A stretch of 36,709 nt of DNA from CAZDBA01 sp964503615 (GTDB lineage: Bacteria > Planctomycetota > Planctomycetia > Pirellulales > Pirellulaceae): assembly GCA_964503615.1 (NCBI GenBank), contig CAZDBA010000027.1, positions 1-36,709 of the forward strand, in the 5' to 3' direction. How positions within the stretch are numbered: the stretch's first letter is position 1; the number at the start of each line of letters is the position of its first letter. Shown here in pieces: positions 8,730 to 16,899 of the stretch. The notes below the pieces were generated by a model. It saw only the letters and a program-made list of their open reading frames with translations, made no database searches and was not told the origin of the DNA. Both the position numbers and the translations under genes were made by a program.

Positions 8730-9051
8730 TTATCACCTGTTGAAGAATTGGCATCAAACGATGCGGGTTTTGCAATGCGTAATTAACAGTCGCACCGCCA
8801 AAAGGATGCGCATTTAGATCGCGAAGAGATTTAGAGGATCCTCGCAGTTGTATGGTAACGTTCCACGCTAGAAATGGCCACACACAACCCTTGTCTGAAC
8901 TCACAGTTGGGCTAATTAGAATTTGCGACCCCAATTGCCTGAATTGAAATGTCGCTTTTCAAAACGGGTTTTTCCGTTTCTGGAGCTTGCCGATTCGGTA
9001 ACCGCGAGCGATTCGATTGAATAGTTCTGAGTTGCTTGCTGGATCAAATGA
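8730..9051. other. intergenic region between DUF1080 and protease genes
   Basis: About 320 bases upstream of the DUF1080 gene. It must hold its promoter. An AAACGG/CCGTTT hairpin lies near 8959-8976 without a T tail on either strand. No gene or repeat is recognised. Confidence 0.4.
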
Positions 9052-10068
9052 TCAATCGGACAGGCCAACCGCTTTTTTAATCTCGGTCAAAGGCACGCAC
9101 TTGAAAATCGTCAAATTTAAATCTCGGGACTTACCATCTTTACCTTTTTGAAAGATCGTGTCTTTGCGTGAAACCAACCCGATCAGTTCACCAGCATCGT
9201 TGAAGACTCCCGAACCGCTGGAGCCCTGCGAAAACTTGGCGGTGATTTCCATCCAGTTTTGTGATTTCCCACCCCTTACCATCTGATTGGAGAATCGGGA
9301 AACCACTCCGGTCGAAGTCGAGTAGTAGCGGTCATGAGGATGGCTGACTACAAACAGTGGATCCATTGGATCTGGACGTTCAGTGGCAAGCGTTACGGGG
9401 GTCAGGTTGTCCGCTTTGATTCGAACAATAGCCAAGTCAGCACTTTTGCTGGTGGCAAGGACTTCCACAACTGGGAAGACACGTCCGTCAGATGACATGG
9501 CAAAAAAGTTAAACATGTCGTTGGGGCTGTTTACCACATGATGGTTGGTCAGCACCAACCCGTCGTGGCTCAACACAACCGCGCCTGCCGTAGCAACATG
9601 AGCTTTGTCACATCGCCCGCAATCGTACAGGTTGGCCATGATCAGAGTCGCTTGGTAGCTGCGATCAAATTTTGAAACCTCTGGGTCTGGATCTACCGTT
9701 GGGAGTTCAAAATCCAGTTTTGTCCCGACCGTTTCCAATTGCTCCAGCAAAGTGTCAGCAGTCACAGCCGATTCCGAGTCTCGCAACATTATTCCGCGTT
9801 GGTGCAAGACCGCGTTGATTCGCCTGTCGTTGATAAAACCACTGGTCAGGTCTTCCGTTGACAACAAACGTACAGCACCCTTATTTGACACATCAGGTTT
9901 TTGGTGCTCTCTGGGCTCGTTATGGTCGGTAGCACCTGACGGTGGAGTCAGTTGTTGCTCACCCATCTCTATAGCTTGCTCCTGTGGAGGTGCAACCTGA
10001 GCAAAAGCGAAAGCGTCCAGGACGAATAAACCTGTAAAGGTAAAAGCCAATGCAAAAACACGCAGCAT
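9052..10068 (-). CDS. secreted trypsin-like serine protease (HtrA-like, no PDZ)
   Basis: The 338-residue protein has a signal peptide (about residues 1-23, ending near AFAQ) and a trypsin-like domain from about residue 155. The catalytic triad is readable: His177 in LTNHHVV, Asp211 in SADLAIV and Ser284 in QGSSGSGVF. A Cys pair (C150, C153) precedes the domain. Unlike HtrA/DegP it has no PDZ domain, and about 130 residues of unassigned sequence separate the signal peptide from the protease domain. It probably acts in the periplasm or outside the cell. The gene lies in the same direction as the aspartate kinase gene upstream but 137 bases away, with a possible weak terminator between, so it may be transcribed alone. 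Confidence 0.85.
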   Translation of the reverse strand: MLRVFALAFTFTGLFVLDAFAFAQVAPPQEQAIEMGEQQLTPPSGATDHNEPREHQKPDVSNKGAVRLLSTEDLTSGFINDRRINAVLHQRGIMLRDSESAVTADTLLEQLETVGTKLDFELPTVDPDPEVSKFDRSYQATLIMANLYDCGRCDKAHVATAGAVVLSHDGLVLTNHHVVNSPNDMFNFFAMSSDGRVFPVVEVLATSKSADLAIVRIKADNLTPVTLATERPDPMDPLFVVSHPHDRYYSTSTGVVSRFSNQMVRGGKSQNWMEITAKFSQGSSGSGVFNDAGELIGLVSRKDTIFQKGKDGKSRDLNLTIFKCVPLTEIKKAVGLSD

Positions 10069-10153
10069 GAAAAGAGCAACCTTGGTTAGAAATTTAGATC
10101 GAAATAGCCGACAAGAATTGATAACGACTATCCTGAATTATTGCCCGCAATTT

Positions 10154-10186
10154 GCTAAAAGGCAAAGCAAGTTCTGGCAAAACTTG
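10154..10186 (-). terminator. possible weak terminator after the aspartate kinase gene
   Basis: On the minus strand CAAGTT and AACTTG (10168-10186) form a 6-bp hairpin followed by CTTTGCCTTTT. The T run is interrupted, so this is only a candidate. Confidence 0.35.
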
Positions 10187-10205
10187 TCCGAAACCATGGT
10201 TTTAG

Positions 10206-11993
10206 CTAGATCTGAAACCCTTGGCGCAATCGTGACAATGCCGATTCGCCGGCGACTCCATCTACCACAACGTTAACCCGAACTTCGCTGGTATTGATCA
10301 TTTCCAGATTGATCCCCCCTTCGGCCAGCATTTCAAACATTGCGGTCGCAACTCCTGTGTGCGATCTCAAGCCAATTCCTTGAACCGTCAGTTTTGCAAT
10401 CTCACGTTTCGCATCGATATCTGAGCAATTTACATCGTCGGAGATTTCTCTGGAAACCTTGACCGCTTTTTCAAACTGGGCTCGAGGAACTGTGTACGAG
10501 ATATCGGTTGCTTCCGGATCGGAAAAGCTCTGAACGATCATGTCGACAAAGATCTCTTCCTTGGCCAACCGTTCGAATACGGTTGCAGCCAAACCCGCTT
10601 TATTGGGAATCATAGCAAGCGTGATACGAGACTGTGCGTCGTCCAGTGAAATGTCGTCGATCGTCAACCCTTCCATTTCAACGCCGGCCAAACGGTCAAT
10701 GACTTCTTGAGGCGTGACCGTAGTACCAGCACTGCCGTTTTTATTTGCAGCCGCCGAATCGCCATTCGAGTTCTCGCTCGCAGGTGCTTCGTGCAGTTTG
10801 AACTCCTTGTGAACGGCACGCAGCGCTGCCAACGATTCACTTCGATCGATCAACACCGAAATTTTAATTTCACTGGTTGTTATCATTTGCAAGTTAATTC
10901 CCTCGTTGGCGATCGCACGAAACATGCGTTGCGCGACACCCGCCTGCTCGGCCATTCCCAAGCCGACCACGGAGACTTTAGAAACATTGTCGGAACAACT
11001 GCCCATTCGTCCCCCCACCTCGTCGATAATCGTCTCGACCAGCTTCCGGGTTTGCTCGAATTCATTCTTGGGAACGGTGAACGAAATGTCCGCGGTTTCT
11101 CCGGACGGATTCTGCACGATCATGTCTACTGTGATTTTTTGAGCAGCAATCGGACCAAAGATCTTGCGGCTGATTCCGGACACGTTGGGAACTCCCAGCA
11201 CAGAGATTCTCGCCTCGTCTTTGGTTAAAGCCGCTCCGCTTACGGGTTGGTTCATCGACTCGGAACCGAGACCGATGATACTTCCCGGCATATCGGAAAG
11301 ACTGCTCCGAACGTGAATCGGCACATTGAACTTTTTACCAAATTCAACGCTTCGGCTATGTAATACGCCAGCGCCCAGGCTGGCCAGCTCCAACATCTCG
11401 TCGTAGCTAACCCTGGAAGTCAGTCTCGCCTCAGGCAAGATGCGCGGGTCCGTTGTATAGACTCCGTCGACATCGGTATAAATCTGACAAGCTTTCGCGC
11501 CCAGCACGGCTGCCAGCGCGACTGCCGTTGTGTCACTTCCGCCACGCCCCAGCGTTGTGATATCCATGTGATCGTCGATCCCTTGAAACCCAGCCGCGAT
11601 CACAATGTGGCCTTCGTCCAATAATTGTTTGACACGGTCTGTTGAGATCGAGCGGATTCTAGCTTTGGTATGAGAGCTGTCAGTGCGGATTCCGATCTGA
11701 GCGCCAGTCAAACTAACCGCTTTGTAGCCCAAATTGTCGATCGCCATCGCCATCAGGGCGACACTCACTTGCTCTCCGGTCGACAGCAGCATGTCCATCT
11801 CGCGGGCTGGCGGATTCTCACTGACTTCGCCAGCCAATTGAACCAGCATGTCTGTGTTCTTGCCCATTGCGCTGACAACCACCACGACCTGATCGCCGTC
11901 TTGGTGGGCTCGAATCGCTTTGCGTGCTGCCGACAAGATTCTTTGACTGTCCGCGACGCTGGTACCACCGAATTTTTGAACAATAAGAGCCAT
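10206..11993 (-). CDS. lysC: aspartate kinase with four ACT domains
   Basis: Aspartate kinase phosphorylates aspartate at the first step to lysine, threonine, methionine and diaminopimelate. The 595-residue protein opens with the KFGGTSV signature (residues 7-13) and has the kinase domain to about residue 245, including TTLGRGGSDTTA near 147-157. Two ACT domains follow (about 260-325 and 335-400), then a Ser/Asn/Ala-rich linker (about 402-425), then a second ACT pair (about 455-515 and 530-595). The usual bacterial enzyme has one ACT pair in about 400 residues; the four-ACT form of near 600 residues is known from cyanobacteria. The duplicated pair is similar in motif (VDMIVQ and NLQMI/NLEMI occur in both halves). 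ACT domains bind amino acids for feedback control, so more complex inhibition is likely. Confidence 0.93.
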   Translation of the reverse strand: MALIVQKFGGTSVADSQRILSAARKAIRAHQDGDQVVVVVSAMGKNTDMLVQLAGEVSENPPAREMDMLLSTGEQVSVALMAMAIDNLGYKAVSLTGAQIGIRTDSSHTKARIRSISTDRVKQLLDEGHIVIAAGFQGIDDHMDITTLGRGGSDTTAVALAAVLGAKACQIYTDVDGVYTTDPRILPEARLTSRVSYDEMLELASLGAGVLHSRSVEFGKKFNVPIHVRSSLSDMPGSIIGLGSESMNQPVSGAALTKDEARISVLGVPNVSGISRKIFGPIAAQKITVDMIVQNPSGETADISFTVPKNEFEQTRKLVETIIDEVGGRMGSCSDNVSKVSVVGLGMAEQAGVAQRMFRAIANEGINLQMITTSEIKISVLIDRSESLAALRAVHKEFKLHEAPASENSNGDSAAANKNGSAGTTVTPQEVIDRLAGVEMEGLTIDDISLDDAQSRITLAMIPNKAGLAATVFERLAKEEIFVDMIVQSFSDPEATDISYTVPRAQFEKAVKVSREISDDVNCSDIDAKREIAKLTVQGIGLRSHTGVATAMFEMLAEGGINLEMINTSEVRVNVVVDGVAGESALSRLRQGFQI

Positions 11994-12156
11994 GGAAAAT
12001 GTTGGTTCGAGAAGAAACGATTTGAAAGCGAATCTTATAATTTAATGGTTTTCGCCCTGAATTTAAAGAAGCGAAAACTTTGCTTACCATTGACACAATA
12101 TGGTTGGGAGTTTCAGATGAGATACGCTGGTTCCGCGGCCCTAACAGATTTTTACG

Positions 12157-12957
12157 ATGCCAAAAGATACAGGATTCGACCGTCAAGCAATCGCGCGAGA
12201 CTGGTTGCCTCGCTACACCGGTATGCCGCTGGACAAGTTCGGCGACTATATACTGCTGACCAATTTCAACGGCTATGTTGACCGATTTGCCGCAAAGTTC
12301 GATGCTGAGATCTTTGGCCAAGGCAAACCGATGCAGGCTTGCAGTAACGATTTTGGAGTTACGATCATCAATTTCGGGATCGGCAGTGCCAATGCGGCGA
12401 CGATCATGGATCTGTTGAGCGCAAAGATGCCTGAGGCGGTTTTGTTTTTGGGCAAGTGCGGAGGCCTGAAACAGTCTTCTGAAATCGGGCACTTTATATT
12501 GCCGATTGCTGCGATTCGCGGAGAGGGAACCAGTAACGATTACGTTCCCAAAGAAGTCCCCGCCTTGCCCTCATTTAAATTGCACAAGTTTGTTTCGGAG
12601 CACATTTGTGGGCGCGGGATGGACTATCGAACGGGTGTTGTCTACACCACAAATCGAAGACTATGGGAACACGATAATGACTTTCGACAAAAGCTGTGCG
12701 ATATGGCTTGCATCGGGATCGACATGGAGACGGCAACGATCTTTATCGTAGGACACTTTAACCAGATTTCACGAGGTGCACTGTTACTGGTTTCCGATGT
12801 GCCAATCACCCCCGATGGCGTAAAGACGCAACACTCAGATCAACACGTAACCAAAAACTGGGTCGATCTCCATCTTGATATCGGCATCGAAGCGATGATG
12901 GAGATCGGAAGCAAAGGCGAACAAATCCGCCACTTTCGTTTTGACCAAAACGAATAA
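12157..12957 (+). CDS. amn: AMP nucleosidase, short form
   Basis: The 266-residue protein belongs to the nucleoside phosphorylase superfamily and matches the short AMP nucleosidase type found in Bacteroidetes and planctomycetes. Recognisable segments are DWLPRYTGMPL near residue 14, ILLTNFNGYV, a glycine-rich FLGKCGGLK phosphorylase strand, and GIDMETATIF near the expected purine/ribose site. The enzyme splits AMP into adenine and ribose 5-phosphate. The E. coli enzyme is much longer (484 residues) because of an N-terminal domain absent here. The ATG start has no clear ribosome binding site, but it fits the family N-terminus. A methyltransferase gene follows after 69 bases in the same direction. 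Confidence 0.88.
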   Translation: MPKDTGFDRQAIARDWLPRYTGMPLDKFGDYILLTNFNGYVDRFAAKFDAEIFGQGKPMQACSNDFGVTIINFGIGSANAATIMDLLSAKMPEAVLFLGKCGGLKQSSEIGHFILPIAAIRGEGTSNDYVPKEVPALPSFKLHKFVSEHICGRGMDYRTGVVYTTNRRLWEHDNDFRQKLCDMACIGIDMETATIFIVGHFNQISRGALLLVSDVPITPDGVKTQHSDQHVTKNWVDLHLDIGIEAMMEIGSKGEQIRHFRFDQNE

Positions 12958-13026
12958 ATGGTGGACTTGCTGCAAAGGAAGCGTTCGGTGAGCCGAGCGC
13001 GGTGCAAATGAAAAGGAGTTTCGAAC

Positions 13027-13917
13027 TTGCCAACTAAATCAAAAAAGAAAAAATCGGCAGCGCGTTTTCTCAACCGTTTCCACTGCGGTGAAGCGCAGGA
13101 GGTTGCCCGCCGGTTGCCAGACCATTGTGTCGATACGATCGTGACCAGCCCGCCCTATTTCCAACAGCGCGACTACGGAAGCGATCTACAAATTGGTCAG
13201 GAAGCTTCGCCAGCCGCTTACGTCGAACGACTTGTTGAACTGTTTGGAGAACTGAAACGGGTTCTGAAGCCAACTGGCTCTGCCTGGATTGTCATCGGTG
13301 ACAAATACGTTTCGGGGCAGTTGCTGGGAATGCCGTGGCGACTGGCCATTGGCTTGCAGGACGATGGCTGGATCTTGCGAAGTGACTGCATTTGGCACAA
13401 ACCGAATGCGATGCCATCCAGTGTGAAAACACGACCGACGACCGATCACGAATACATCTTTTTCTTCACCCGCTCAAAGGAATACTATTACGATGCGGAC
13501 AGAATTCGCGAGCCGCATGTTACGTTCTCCGAGAAATCGAAAATGAAGGGTGGTCGCAACCATTTCGGCAAACGGGGAGGCACGCCGGAAAAAGGTAAAA
13601 ACGGTGGGGATAACAATCTGCACGACGGACGATGGGACCAGGCGTTTCACCCAAAAGGACGAAACAAACGAACGGTATGGTCGATACCTTTGTCGAAATG
13701 CCGCGAAGCTCATTTTGCGGTTTATCCGCAAACACTTGTTGAGACTTGTATCCAAGCGACCTGTCCTGATGAGGGAGTCGTTCTCGATCCGTTTTCCGGC
13801 GCGGGCACGACAGCGATCGCCGCCACCAATCTCCAACGTGACTTTATTGCTATCGATTGCGTGCAAGAATATTGCGACCTTGCCAAAAAACGATTCGCTG
13901 AAAAGACAAAAGGTTGA
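13027..13917 (+). CDS. site-specific DNA methyltransferase (beta class, N4-cytosine or N6-adenine)
   Basis: The 296-residue protein carries the catalytic TSPPY motif at residues 40-44 and the S-adenosylmethionine motif DPFSGAGTT near residue 254. This order (motif IV before motif I) is the beta class; SPPY is frequent in N4-cytosine enzymes, but N6-adenine activity cannot be excluded. A variable region at about 150-215, rich in Gly, Lys and Asn, is the likely target recognition part. The start is TTG at 13027, supported by AAGGAG at 13013-13018. The N-terminus is Lys-rich. No restriction endonuclease gene lies nearby, so it looks like a solitary methyltransferase that may act in regulation or DNA repair marking. 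It ends 13 bases before the EpmA-like gene. Confidence 0.88.
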   Translation: MPTKSKKKKSAARFLNRFHCGEAQEVARRLPDHCVDTIVTSPPYFQQRDYGSDLQIGQEASPAAYVERLVELFGELKRVLKPTGSAWIVIGDKYVSGQLLGMPWRLAIGLQDDGWILRSDCIWHKPNAMPSSVKTRPTTDHEYIFFFTRSKEYYYDADRIREPHVTFSEKSKMKGGRNHFGKRGGTPEKGKNGGDNNLHDGRWDQAFHPKGRNKRTVWSIPLSKCREAHFAVYPQTLVETCIQATCPDEGVVLDPFSGAGTTAIAATNLQRDFIAIDCVQEYCDLAKKRFAEKTKG

Positions 13918-13930
13918 ATCTGGATCGAAT

Positions 13931-14917
13931 ATGAGTTCTTCCAAAGACTTTCGATCCACCGCTTCGATCCACGCGCTGCGCGAACGAGCCCGGTTGCTTT
14001 CCCGAATCCGAAAGTTCTTTGACAATCGCGATTTTTTCGAAGTCGAAACGCCGATACTGTCCGGCGATGTTGTGGTTGATCAGCACATCGAACCGATCTC
14101 AATTCCAGGTACTGCTGTTGTTAACACCACGTTGGCAGAGGATTCTGTTTTGTGGTTACAGACCTCGCCTGAATTTGCGATGAAACGGTTGCTGGCCAGC
14201 GGCGCGAACAAGATCTATCAGATCACAAAAGCTTTTCGTAAGTCGGAGCGGGGTGATCAGCATAATCCTGAGTTTACGATTCTGGAATGGTATCGAACCG
14301 GAGATGATTACGAGGCTGGTCGCCAATTACTGGCTGAATTCGCACGGGAGATTCTGCAAAGTGGCACGGTCGAACAAGTTACGTATCAGAACGCATTCAA
14401 ACAAACGATCGGCCTCTGCCCACTGAATTCTGAGCTTTCCGAATTGGCAGAAACCGTTCGGTCGAAAACGGGTGTCGAATTGGGCGAAGAGGCGGTAGAG
14501 CGCGACGAGCTGTTGAATATTCTGCTGAGTGAATTGATCGAGCCTCAGTTGGGGCAAGAGGTCCCGGTTATCGTTTATGACTTTCCAGCCACCCAAGCCG
14601 CATTAGCCAAAATACGTGAGTCAGACCCACCGGTCGCCGAGCGGTTTGAACTTTATTTTCAAGGCACCGAGCTGGCAAATGGCTACCACGAATTACTGGA
14701 TGCTGACGAGTTGACAGAACGCAACCTGAGAGCAAACCGCTTGCGCAGTGACATTGGTCAGCAATCGCTGCCCGTCGAATCACGGTTGCTGGATTCGATG
14801 CGGGCCGGTTTGCCCGCGTGTTGTGGTTGTGCGGTCGGCGTGGACCGCTTGGCGATGATTTTGCAAAATGCGAAAAAGATTGATGAAGTGATCGCGTTCC
14901 CGATCGAACGGGCCTAG
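13931..14917 (+). CDS. epmA: EF-P lysine ligase EpmA (lysyl-tRNA synthetase paralogue)
   Basis: The protein is a class II aminoacyl-tRNA synthetase catalytic domain without the N-terminal anticodon-binding domain of LysRS. Motif 2 is seen as FRKSERGDQHNPEFT and motif 3 as GCAVGVDRLAMIL near the C-terminus. EpmA attaches (R)-beta-lysine to a conserved lysine of elongation factor P, which helps ribosomes through polyproline stretches. I chose ATG at 13931 although the frame stays open back to 13550 within the methyltransferase gene; 328 residues matches E. coli EpmA (325), and the upstream part is unlike the family. EpmB and EF-P are not next door. Short spacing suggests co-transcription with the methyltransferase gene. 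Confidence 0.9.
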   Translation: MSSSKDFRSTASIHALRERARLLSRIRKFFDNRDFFEVETPILSGDVVVDQHIEPISIPGTAVVNTTLAEDSVLWLQTSPEFAMKRLLASGANKIYQITKAFRKSERGDQHNPEFTILEWYRTGDDYEAGRQLLAEFAREILQSGTVEQVTYQNAFKQTIGLCPLNSELSELAETVRSKTGVELGEEAVERDELLNILLSELIEPQLGQEVPVIVYDFPATQAALAKIRESDPPVAERFELYFQGTELANGYHELLDADELTERNLRANRLRSDIGQQSLPVESRLLDSMRAGLPACCGCAVGVDRLAMILQNAKKIDEVIAFPIERA

Positions 14918-15374
14918 AAACAAGAAAAACTAGAAGTGCCTTCGGATTGCGAAGATGTTAGCCCCGCCAATTGCATCAAAGAGCGGGGAGCCTACGATTT
15001 CGATTTGTCTTCAGCCAGGGTTCTAAAAAAGAGTTTCACGTTTTGGACTATTGCTCGGCCAATGCCGATGGAATGCCTTTGTTGCTCTGCCGCTCAATTT
15101 TCTGAGAGAATCTTAAAATTAACTACGAACCTTTGCCGGACGACGTCGTCCGTATCGTGAGTAATAAAGTTACTTACAACATTTCTTAAAACTAAATACC
15201 TTTCCCTTTTTCAAAGTTCTGGGGAAAGCAAAATGCCAAACTGACTTGAGCTGTTGGTACTGAGCCATCCAATGAAACTCCTATTCGCCCTCTCGTGATT
15301 TGACGCCTGTCTTTTATTGGCGCGACCGTGTTTATTCGTAAACGGTCGAAGATTCCCGAATTGGAGTTGTTCAA
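14918..15374. other. intergenic region before the PcfJ-like gene
   Basis: A 457-base gap. Short open frames exist (for example 14936-15160) but have no recognisable family or convincing ribosome binding site. The middle part (near 15110-15210) is A+T-rich and may hold the promoter of the downstream gene. No repeat or RNA gene was recognised. Confidence 0.4.
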
Positions 15375-16649
15375 ATGTCCAGAACCCGCGCGGGCAACCG
15401 CCGCGTGATCGACCGCGCTATCGCTGCGCACCGACCTCGCAAAAAATGGCACCTCGAAGCCTATCTAAACTTGATTGCAAACGTTCGCAGTAAATCCAAA
15501 ATCTGTGATACCAGACTGACTGAATCCTGGGATGGCTTGGTGGCCAAGTTCCACCAGATTGCCATGTTCAGAAGTTGTTGGCTGCGCGATCCGCTTAATT
15601 GGATTCCGCCAGAGGGCAGTCCGTTCACACAGTTGGTTTCGCTTTACAAGTATCTGTTCGTTAAGTATCCGGTTCCGGACTTTGTCGTGCACAGTGCGAT
15701 CCTCGATGGTGAGCCCAGTTTTCGTACCTTCGTTGGCTTGGCAGCCGGCCAAAGTCCGCGGGTTGCAGTGAACTCGTTGGACGGAAGATTTCGCATGAGC
15801 AAAACGATGGCCCGAGAATTTATGTGTGCACCTAAGCGACTTTCGATCGTCGAAGCCGTTGGCTGGGCACAGGTTCTTGCCCTAGGCGGCGACCTTGAAC
15901 TGGCAAAGTGGCTGGTTATTGAAACCGATTCCTGGCAGATGTTCTATGAGCATCACGCCGAGGCAACTTGGATGGGGTTCGTGCGATTTCTTCTGCGCTG
16001 TCAAAAGAGTATTGCTCAAACAGGCTCCAATGACACATGTTCGCTGAACAAGTCGGATCTAAGCGAAATCGTCGAGTTTGTACGCGGTCAGTGTTTCCGA
16101 CCGGCGCAAATCACTCTTGGTGCTCGCACAAATTCAGCGAGTCCGCTGCAACCGGATCTCAGTTTCGACGGACGGACCTTGCGATCGTTTCGGCGACACA
16201 TGAGAAATTGGAGGACCGATTTGGCAGACCGAATCAGGGAGTTGACTCGTTTGCCCGCTAATCGCGGACATTTCTATCGGGCTCCCACTCCGATATCGCA
16301 AACTTGGGAGCGCTCGGCGGTCGGTTCTTTCTCATTGGATGGCGACTCGGGTATCCGATTTTCGATCGATGAGATTTTGAACGCGCCCGAACTTTTTGCT
16401 GAAGGTGGGATCATGCAGCATTGTGTGGCGAGCTATCACGGAATGGTATCGAGAAGAATGACAACAATTTGGTCGCTCAAAGTCCATGACGGTGTAACTT
16501 CCAGACGGCTATTGACGATTCAGGTGGACGCTGAAAAGAAGCATATTGTCCAAGTTAAAGGGAAGAAAAATCGGGAACCACGAAATAGCGAGGTTCGCTT
16601 GCTAAAAAAATGGAGCCAGCAGGAATCGCTGACGTGGCGAGATAGATAA
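15375..16649 (+). CDS. PcfJ-like domain protein
   Basis: The 424-residue protein has the PcfJ-like signature in its C-terminal quarter: MQHCVASYHGMV near residue 347, followed by TIWSLKV, RRLLTIQVD and a basic KGKKNREP segment. PcfJ-like proteins were first noted on conjugative plasmids but are widespread on bacterial chromosomes, and their biochemical role is not established. The N-terminal part is basic and helical. No signal peptide or membrane segment is seen. ATG at 15375 is supported by GGAG at 15363-15366, eight bases upstream. No conjugation genes lie nearby, so a chromosomal function is more likely than a mobile one. The next gene starts 250 bases downstream in the same direction. 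Confidence 0.75.
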   Translation: MSRTRAGNRRVIDRAIAAHRPRKKWHLEAYLNLIANVRSKSKICDTRLTESWDGLVAKFHQIAMFRSCWLRDPLNWIPPEGSPFTQLVSLYKYLFVKYPVPDFVVHSAILDGEPSFRTFVGLAAGQSPRVAVNSLDGRFRMSKTMAREFMCAPKRLSIVEAVGWAQVLALGGDLELAKWLVIETDSWQMFYEHHAEATWMGFVRFLLRCQKSIAQTGSNDTCSLNKSDLSEIVEFVRGQCFRPAQITLGARTNSASPLQPDLSFDGRTLRSFRRHMRNWRTDLADRIRELTRLPANRGHFYRAPTPISQTWERSAVGSFSLDGDSGIRFSIDEILNAPELFAEGGIMQHCVASYHGMVSRRMTTIWSLKVHDGVTSRRLLTIQVDAEKKHIVQVKGKKNREPRNSEVRLLKKWSQQESLTWRDR

Positions 16650-16899
16650 CCGCACGTATATATAGTCTGTTGTGCTCACTCAGCGAGGTGAGGTGCGAGG
16701 TAACCGCTAGCACGGACCGACTTGTTTTTGAATGACCTAGGTTGATGAAACGACATCCATTAGATTTTTTGGTTGCATCCAGAATGATTTGAAAGATCTA
16801 TTTGGAGTAACGACTCAACCCCTGGCCAACAACGCGAGGGTGAATGCGAATTCAAGGAACGATTTCGTAACTAGCTAAGCAAAATAGTGGAGTGAAGCA

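Noticed and set aside
13550..13930. N-terminal extension of the EpmA-like protein
   Set aside because: It lies wholly inside the methyltransferase gene in another frame, and 328 residues from ATG 13931 matches the known length of EpmA.
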